Source: Lachnospiraceae bacterium Marseille-Q4251 (GTDB taxonomy: Bacteria; Bacillota; Clostridia; Lachnospirales; Lachnospiraceae). Taken from it: DNA of 64,000 nucleotides. Position 1 is the stretch's first letter, and each line of letters begins with the position of its first letter. The position numbers were made by a program, and so were the translations under genes. The notes beneath the pieces are model-generated. The model saw only the letters and a list, made by a program, of their open reading frames with translations, ran no database searches and had not been told where the DNA came from. Below are positions 60,010 to 64,000 of the stretch, in pieces. The DNA lies in NCBI GenBank assembly GCA_018223435.1, contig JAGTTO010000001.1:2604001-2668000 (forward strand), written 5' to 3'.

Positions 60010-63000
60010 ATGCTATATAAGCGGCAGGAGTTTACAAAAGAGTTGTTTCAGAATCCTACAAACGAATACAGAGGAGCGCCTTTCTGGTCATGGAACTGTA
60101 AGCTGACAAAAGAAGAGGCAGATGCGATCTTGGCTGATCTGAAAATGATGGGAATGGGAGGGAGTCATCTGCACTGTCGGACGGGTATGGATATTCCCTA
60201 TCTTTCAGAGGAATTTATGGAACTGGTCCGGTACGCGCATGAAAAGGCAAATCAGCTGGGGATGCTCACCTGGCTTTATGATGAAGATCGCTTTCCTTCC
60301 GGAGCAGCAGGCGGAAAGGTTACGAAAAACTGGGATTATCGTCAAAGATATCTGCTTTTTTCACCGGAAGCTCTGGAGGAAAATACACAGGTTAAATTTC
60401 TGGCCAGATATGCGGTTCTTTTGGAAAAAGGCTTTCTGAAAGAATATCATCGCCTGGCAAAAGGGGAAACTGTACCGGAGGGCTTCAGAGAATGGTATTT
60501 ATACAGAGAGATAGCAGGGGATAATCCCTGGTTTAATAATCAGGCATATGTGGATACTCTAAATCCAAAAGCAATCGCCTGTTTTATCAAAGAAACACAT
60601 GAAAAATACTTTGAAGAATTGGGAGAGGCTTTTGGAGACACGGTTCCGGCGATATTTACGGACGAACCGCAGTTTGCTCAGAAATCAGTGCTGGGGTTTG
60701 CAGAGGAGAGAAAAAAGGTTGTTCTGCCTTATACGGAGGATTTTCCGGAAAGTTATGAAAATGCTTACCATAGTGATTTCTTTTCAACTTTTCCGGAATG
60801 TATCTGGGAATTGCCGGATGGTCAGGTATCTGTAGCCCGGTATCGTTTTCATGATCATATCTGCGAACGGTTTACGGAGGCTTTTGCAAAGCAGATCGGA
60901 GATTGGTGTCAAAAACATAAAATTGCACTGACGGGTCATATGATGCAGGAACCGACGCTGGAATCTCAGACAGGTTCTCTGGGGGAAGCTATGCGTGCTT
61001 ATCAGGCTTTTGATATTCCGGGAATTGATATGCTCTATGATTCCAGAGAACTGAATACGGCAAAACAGGCCCAGAGTGCGGTTCATCAGTACGGCCGGGA
61101 AGGAATGCTCAGCGAATTATATGGAGTAACTGGCTGGGAATTTGATTTCCGGGGCCACAAATTAGCGGGAGACTGGCAGGCAGCTTTAGGCGTGACTGTT
61201 CGTGTGCATCATCTTACCTGGACTTCCATGGCAGGAGAAGCCAAAAGAGATTACCCCGCATCCATCGGTTATCAGTCGCCCTGGTATAAAGAGTATCCGT
61301 TGATTGAAAATTACTTTTCCAGGCTGAATACGGTTTTAAGCCGCGGAAAAGCAGTTGTAAAAGTTGGCGTAATTCATCCTATAGAATCTTACTGGCTTTA
61401 CTGGGGAACCAAGGAACAGACCCAGGGGCTGAGGGATGAAATGGATGAGAGATTTAAAAAGCTGACGGAGTGGCTGCTGTTTGGCCTGATTGATTTTGAC
61501 TTTATTTCCGAATCGCTTTGGAAAAGCCAGACTCCGGATGACGCTTTGCTTTCGGATGAAGCGTTTTCTGTGGGGAAAATGAAATATGAAACAATCCTTG
61601 TACCTAACTGTCTTACCTTGAGAAGCAGTACGCTGGAAAGATTGAAAGTATTTCAGAAAAAGGGGGGAAGAGTTGTCTTTCTGGGAGAACTTCCCCGGTT
61701 TATTGATGCGATTCCCAGTGATGAGGCAGAAGTTTTCAGCGAGAGCTGTGAAAAAATACATTTTGCCAAGGAGAACGTTTTAAATGTTCTTCAAAAAGAA
61801 AGACTTCTTGATGTACATGATCAGTCTGGCATGAGAACGGCCAATCTGATTTATCAGCTGCGGGAAGAAAAAGACAGAGAATGGCTGTTTTTTGCACACT
61901 GCAACGCGATGCCAAATCCGGATCTTCCCAAAAGAGAAGACCTGGTTATTGAAATAAACGGAATTTATGAACCGGTCAGATATGATGCGATGACAGGAGA
62001 ATGCTGCGAATCTGTCTATTTTCACAAAGAAGGAAAGACGGTGATACGACAGACTGTTTATGACCATGATTCTCTGTTGTATTCTTTGAAACCTGCGGCA
62101 GAAGAAAAAGAAGATGAGAAAACCGAAGCGGCAGAAAAGGAATATGAAGAACTGGAACTGGAAAGTTACCTGGATGCAGAGCTGGCAGAGCCGAATGTTT
62201 TGGTATTGGATTTGGCTGAAGTAAAAGTAGAAGAAGAGCCATGGCAGAAAGAGGAAGAGATCCTACGCCTGGATAACAAATTGAGAGAACGTTTTGGCTA
62301 TCCGAAACGGGAAGAAGCCTTTCCGCAGCCCTGGGTAATGGCTGAAAAAGACAAGGAAAGTCATCTTATCCAATTGCGTTTTAAGATTTTTTCCGATATA
62401 GAAGCGGAAAAAACAGCTCTTGCACTGGAAGAAGTAAAAAATACCAGGCTGTTCCTGAATGGAGAAGAAATTTCTACGAAAGCAGAAGGGTATTATGTAG
62501 ATCGTTCAATTGCCAAAGTTCCGCTGCCCAGGCTGCACAGGGGTGAAAATATCCTGATCACACAGGTAAAATATAACAGCAGAGTTAATCTGGAAGCTAT
62601 GTATCTTTTGGGTGATTTTGGCGTTAAACTCGCCGGGAGGAATACAAGGCTTATAAAGGCAGAAGAAAAAATGGCTTTCGGTGATGTCCGCAGTCAGGGA
62701 CTTCCTTTTTATGGCGGAAATCTGACTTATAAAACATCCATTGATATTCGCGAAAAATGTGATCTTAAGATAGAAATTACACGTTTTAAAAGTCCGCTGC
62801 TTAAAGTTTTCCTGGATGGAAAGGATTGCGGAGCAATCGCGTTTTCTCCCTATGCTCTTGAAATCAGGGACATAACACCCGGGAAACACCGCTTGGAAAT
62901 TGAGTTTTTTGGAAATCGCTACAATACTTTTGGCGCTCTGCATAACTGCAATGAGACGCTTTCATGGAAAGGTCATCCAAATTCCTATCGCACAGTTGGA

Positions 63001-63078
63001 GAAGCCTGGTCGTATGAATATCAGATTCATCCGCAGGGGATTTTAAAAGCACCTGTTATAAAGATCATAAAAGGATGA
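60010..63078 (+). CDS. Large glycoside hydrolase, GH106-like (alpha-L-rhamnosidase type)
   Basis: This 1,022-residue protein starts with a pattern typical of GH106-like proteins (EYRGAPFWSWNCKLTKEEADAIL in pieces; GMGGSHLHCRTGMDIPYLSEEF; LTWLYDEDRFPSGAAGG). Further conserved segments are VPAIFTDEPQFAQK near residue 210 and ALTGHMMQEPTLESQTG near residue 305. A C-terminal beta-sandwich region with acidic linker (EEKEDEKTEAAEKEYEELELE, about 700-720) follows. No signal peptide, so cytoplasmic. ATG 60010 is chosen because AAGGGGG (59997-60003) directly abuts the ATG at 60004. The link to rhamnosidase is by pattern memory; another GH106-related activity is possible. Confidence 0.7.
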   Translation: MLYKRQEFTKELFQNPTNEYRGAPFWSWNCKLTKEEADAILADLKMMGMGGSHLHCRTGMDIPYLSEEFMELVRYAHEKANQLGMLTWLYDEDRFPSGAAGGKVTKNWDYRQRYLLFSPEALEENTQVKFLARYAVLLEKGFLKEYHRLAKGETVPEGFREWYLYREIAGDNPWFNNQAYVDTLNPKAIACFIKETHEKYFEELGEAFGDTVPAIFTDEPQFAQKSVLGFAEERKKVVLPYTEDFPESYENAYHSDFFSTFPECIWELPDGQVSVARYRFHDHICERFTEAFAKQIGDWCQKHKIALTGHMMQEPTLESQTGSLGEAMRAYQAFDIPGIDMLYDSRELNTAKQAQSAVHQYGREGMLSELYGVTGWEFDFRGHKLAGDWQAALGVTVRVHHLTWTSMAGEAKRDYPASIGYQSPWYKEYPLIENYFSRLNTVLSRGKAVVKVGVIHPIESYWLYWGTKEQTQGLRDEMDERFKKLTEWLLFGLIDFDFISESLWKSQTPDDALLSDEAFSVGKMKYETILVPNCLTLRSSTLERLKVFQKKGGRVVFLGELPRFIDAIPSDEAEVFSESCEKIHFAKENVLNVLQKERLLDVHDQSGMRTANLIYQLREEKDREWLFFAHCNAMPNPDLPKREDLVIEINGIYEPVRYDAMTGECCESVYFHKEGKTVIRQTVYDHDSLLYSLKPAAEEKEDEKTEAAEKEYEELELESYLDAELAEPNVLVLDLAEVKVEEEPWQKEEEILRLDNKLRERFGYPKREEAFPQPWVMAEKDKESHLIQLRFKIFSDIEAEKTALALEEVKNTRLFLNGEEISTKAEGYYVDRSIAKVPLPRLHRGENILITQVKYNSRVNLEAMYLLGDFGVKLAGRNTRLIKAEEKMAFGDVRSQGLPFYGGNLTYKTSIDIREKCDLKIEITRFKSPLLKVFLDGKDCGAIAFSPYALEIRDITPGKHRLEIEFFGNRYNTFGALHNCNETLSWKGHPNSYRTVGEAWSYEYQIHPQGILKAPVIKIIKG

Positions 63079-63089
63079 TGTGAATGAAA

Positions 63090-63130
63090 AGGGACCCTTG
63101 CCGCAAAGCAAAGGTCCCTGATTTTCTTTT
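63090..63130 (+). terminator. Terminator after the GH106-like gene
   Basis: AGGGACCCTTGC (63090-63101) pairs with GCAAAGGTCCCT (63108-63119) with one mismatch; T-rich sequence follows. Confidence 0.8.
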
Positions 63131-63299
63131 GTAATGCTATCTTTTGTATGGTCAAAATTCTTTTGTATTTTCTTGTCATTTTTCTTAAGTGAATGTCGTC
63201 GTTTCCTGACGACAAATGTATTATAGCAGAAAATTTTGAAAAAGAAAAGCAAAAGATTTCGACAAAAAACGACCTTCCCGTGAAAAAGAAAAATTGGGC

Positions 63300-63328
63300 T
63301 TGTCATGGCCAGATGAATCTCTTATAAT
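63300..63328 (+). promoter_or_regulatory. Promoter of guaA
   Basis: TTGTCA (63300-63305), a 17-base spacer, TATAAT (63323-63328). The leader of about 45 bases is too short for a purine riboswitch. Confidence 0.75.
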
Positions 63329-63378
63329 GATGAGAGACAAGAGATAACGTTTCTCATAAGAAAAATGGAGGAATACCA

Positions 63379-64000
63379 GTGGAAAAGGAAATGATCATCG
63401 TACTGGACTTTGGTGGCCAGTACAATCAGTTGATTGCAAGAAGAGTCAGAGAATGCAACGTGTATGCGGAGGTGCATCCCTACACACTCAGCCTGGAAAA
63501 GATTAAAGAGATGAATCCCAAGGGAATCATTTTTACAGGCGGACCCAACAGTGTATACGGAGAGGATTCACCGCGCTGCCCGAAAGAAATTTTTGAAATG
63601 GGTATTCCCATCCTGGGTATCTGCTATGGTTCTCAGCTGATGGCTTATATGCTTGGCGGAAAAGTGGAAACTGCACCGGTCAGCGAATACGGCCACACAG
63701 ATGTAACGGTAGACACGGATGATATCCTGTTTGAGGGCGTTTCCAAAGAGACCGTAGCCTGGATGAGCCATACGGATTATATCGCACAGGCTCCCGAAGG
63801 CTTTAAGATCACGGCTCATACCAGTGTGTGTCCGGTAGCAGCTATGTCCTGTCCGGAGAAAAAGTTTTACGCTACACAGTTCCATCCGGAAGTTATGCAT
63901 ACCGCAGAAGGAAAAACGATGCTGAGTAACTTTGTATACAAAGTCTGCGGATGCAGCGGAAGCTGGCAGATGGCTTCTTTCGTAGAGACCACGATCCAGC
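63379..64000 (+). CDS. guaA: GMP synthase (glutamine-hydrolysing), N-terminal part; runs off the window
   Basis: The first 207 residues are the class I glutamine amidotransferase domain of GMP synthase, which feeds ammonia to the XMP-aminating domain in the last step of GMP synthesis. It begins [21 protein letters not shown] (residues 5-25, in pieces). The nucleophile Cys lies in [15 protein letters not shown], and the His-Glu pair in [10 protein letters not shown]. The start is GTG at 63379 with ATGGAGGAATACCA before it. The synthetase domain lies beyond base 64000. A strong promoter and no upstream partner suggest a monocistronic start. Confidence 0.95.
   Translation, partial: MEKEMIIVLDFGGQYNQLIARRVRECNVYAEVHPYTLSLEKIKEMNPKGIIFTGGPNSVYGEDSPRCPKEIFEMGIPILGICYGSQLMAYMLGGKVETAPVSEYGHTDVTVDTDDILFEGVSKETVAWMSHTDYIAQAPEGFKITAHTSVCPVAAMSCPEKKFYATQFHPEVMHTAEGKTMLSNFVYKVCGCSGSWQMASFVETTIQ

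Noticed and set aside
63140..63378. Purine riboswitch before guaA
   Set aside because: No purine-aptamer core was seen, and the predicted leader is only about 45 bases.

Overview
The window looks like the chromosome of a gut-type, spore-forming Clostridia member of the Lachnospiraceae kind. Evidence: strong AGGAGG ribosome sites, a SpoIIID regulator, many carbohydrate ABC transporters with GntR/LacI or YesM/YesN regulators, and no outer-membrane genes. Species cannot be assigned from the sequence alone. Most genes are moderately GC-rich. The AAA-ATPase patch (about 8.7-10.1 kb) and the CRISPR-cas locus (about 39.4-47.1 kb) are visibly AT-richer, which suggests acquisition.

Layout. 0.1-4.6 kb: oligosaccharide ABC transporter (binding protein and two LplB/YtcP-type permeases) with a GH43 glycosidase. 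4.7-8.6 kb: housekeeping and small unknown genes (endonuclease III, DUF2007, small multidrug export, DUF3783, DUF2284, YkgJ). 8.7-10.6 kb: an AAA ATPase whose partner gene is cut off and joined to a Sel1-repeat fragment. 11.9-25.7 kb: an apparent alpha-mannan locus with two AraR-like GntR/LacI regulators, an ABC transporter, one intracellular and one secreted GH76, and two GH38 alpha-mannosidases. 25.9-30.1 kb: sialic acid / ManNAc catabolism (nanE-nanA-ROK kinase) and a cytoplasmic sialidase-like protein, separated by palindromic repeats. 30.4-33.7 kb: a PfkB-Nudix fusion, a metallophosphoesterase and a HAD phosphatase, then tRNA-Pro(CGG). 34.1-39.1 kb: CNNM/CorC protein, GH36 alpha-galactosidase, MATE exporter.

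39.2-48.9 kb: a complete type I-C CRISPR-Cas system (cas3-cas5c-cas8c-cas7c-cas4-cas1-cas2) with a 25-repeat array. The most interesting feature lies just upstream of cas3. It is a short RNA gene with its own consensus promoter and terminator, containing one degenerate CRISPR repeat. The stem bases of that repeat have changed but still pair, and its 3' tag is identical to that of the array repeats. Its guide matches the DNA just upstream of the cas3 promoter at positions 1-5, 7-11 and 13-17, with mismatches exactly at 6 and 12. Those are the positions that are flipped out in type I effector complexes. This is what a CreR-like, Cascade-dependent autorepressor of the cas operon would look like, here in a type I-C setting and with the terminator hairpin in place of the second repeat.

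49.0-50.3 kb: SpoIIID, a Cro/CI-type regulator and a DNA-deoxyinosine glycosylase. 50.5-63.1 kb: a second LplB/YtcP-type transporter locus with a YesM/YesN two-component system, an extra binding protein and a GH106-like glycosidase. Its second permease is split by a 1,491-bp IS256-family element with an 8-bp target duplication. 63.4 kb to the end: start of guaA (GMP synthase).
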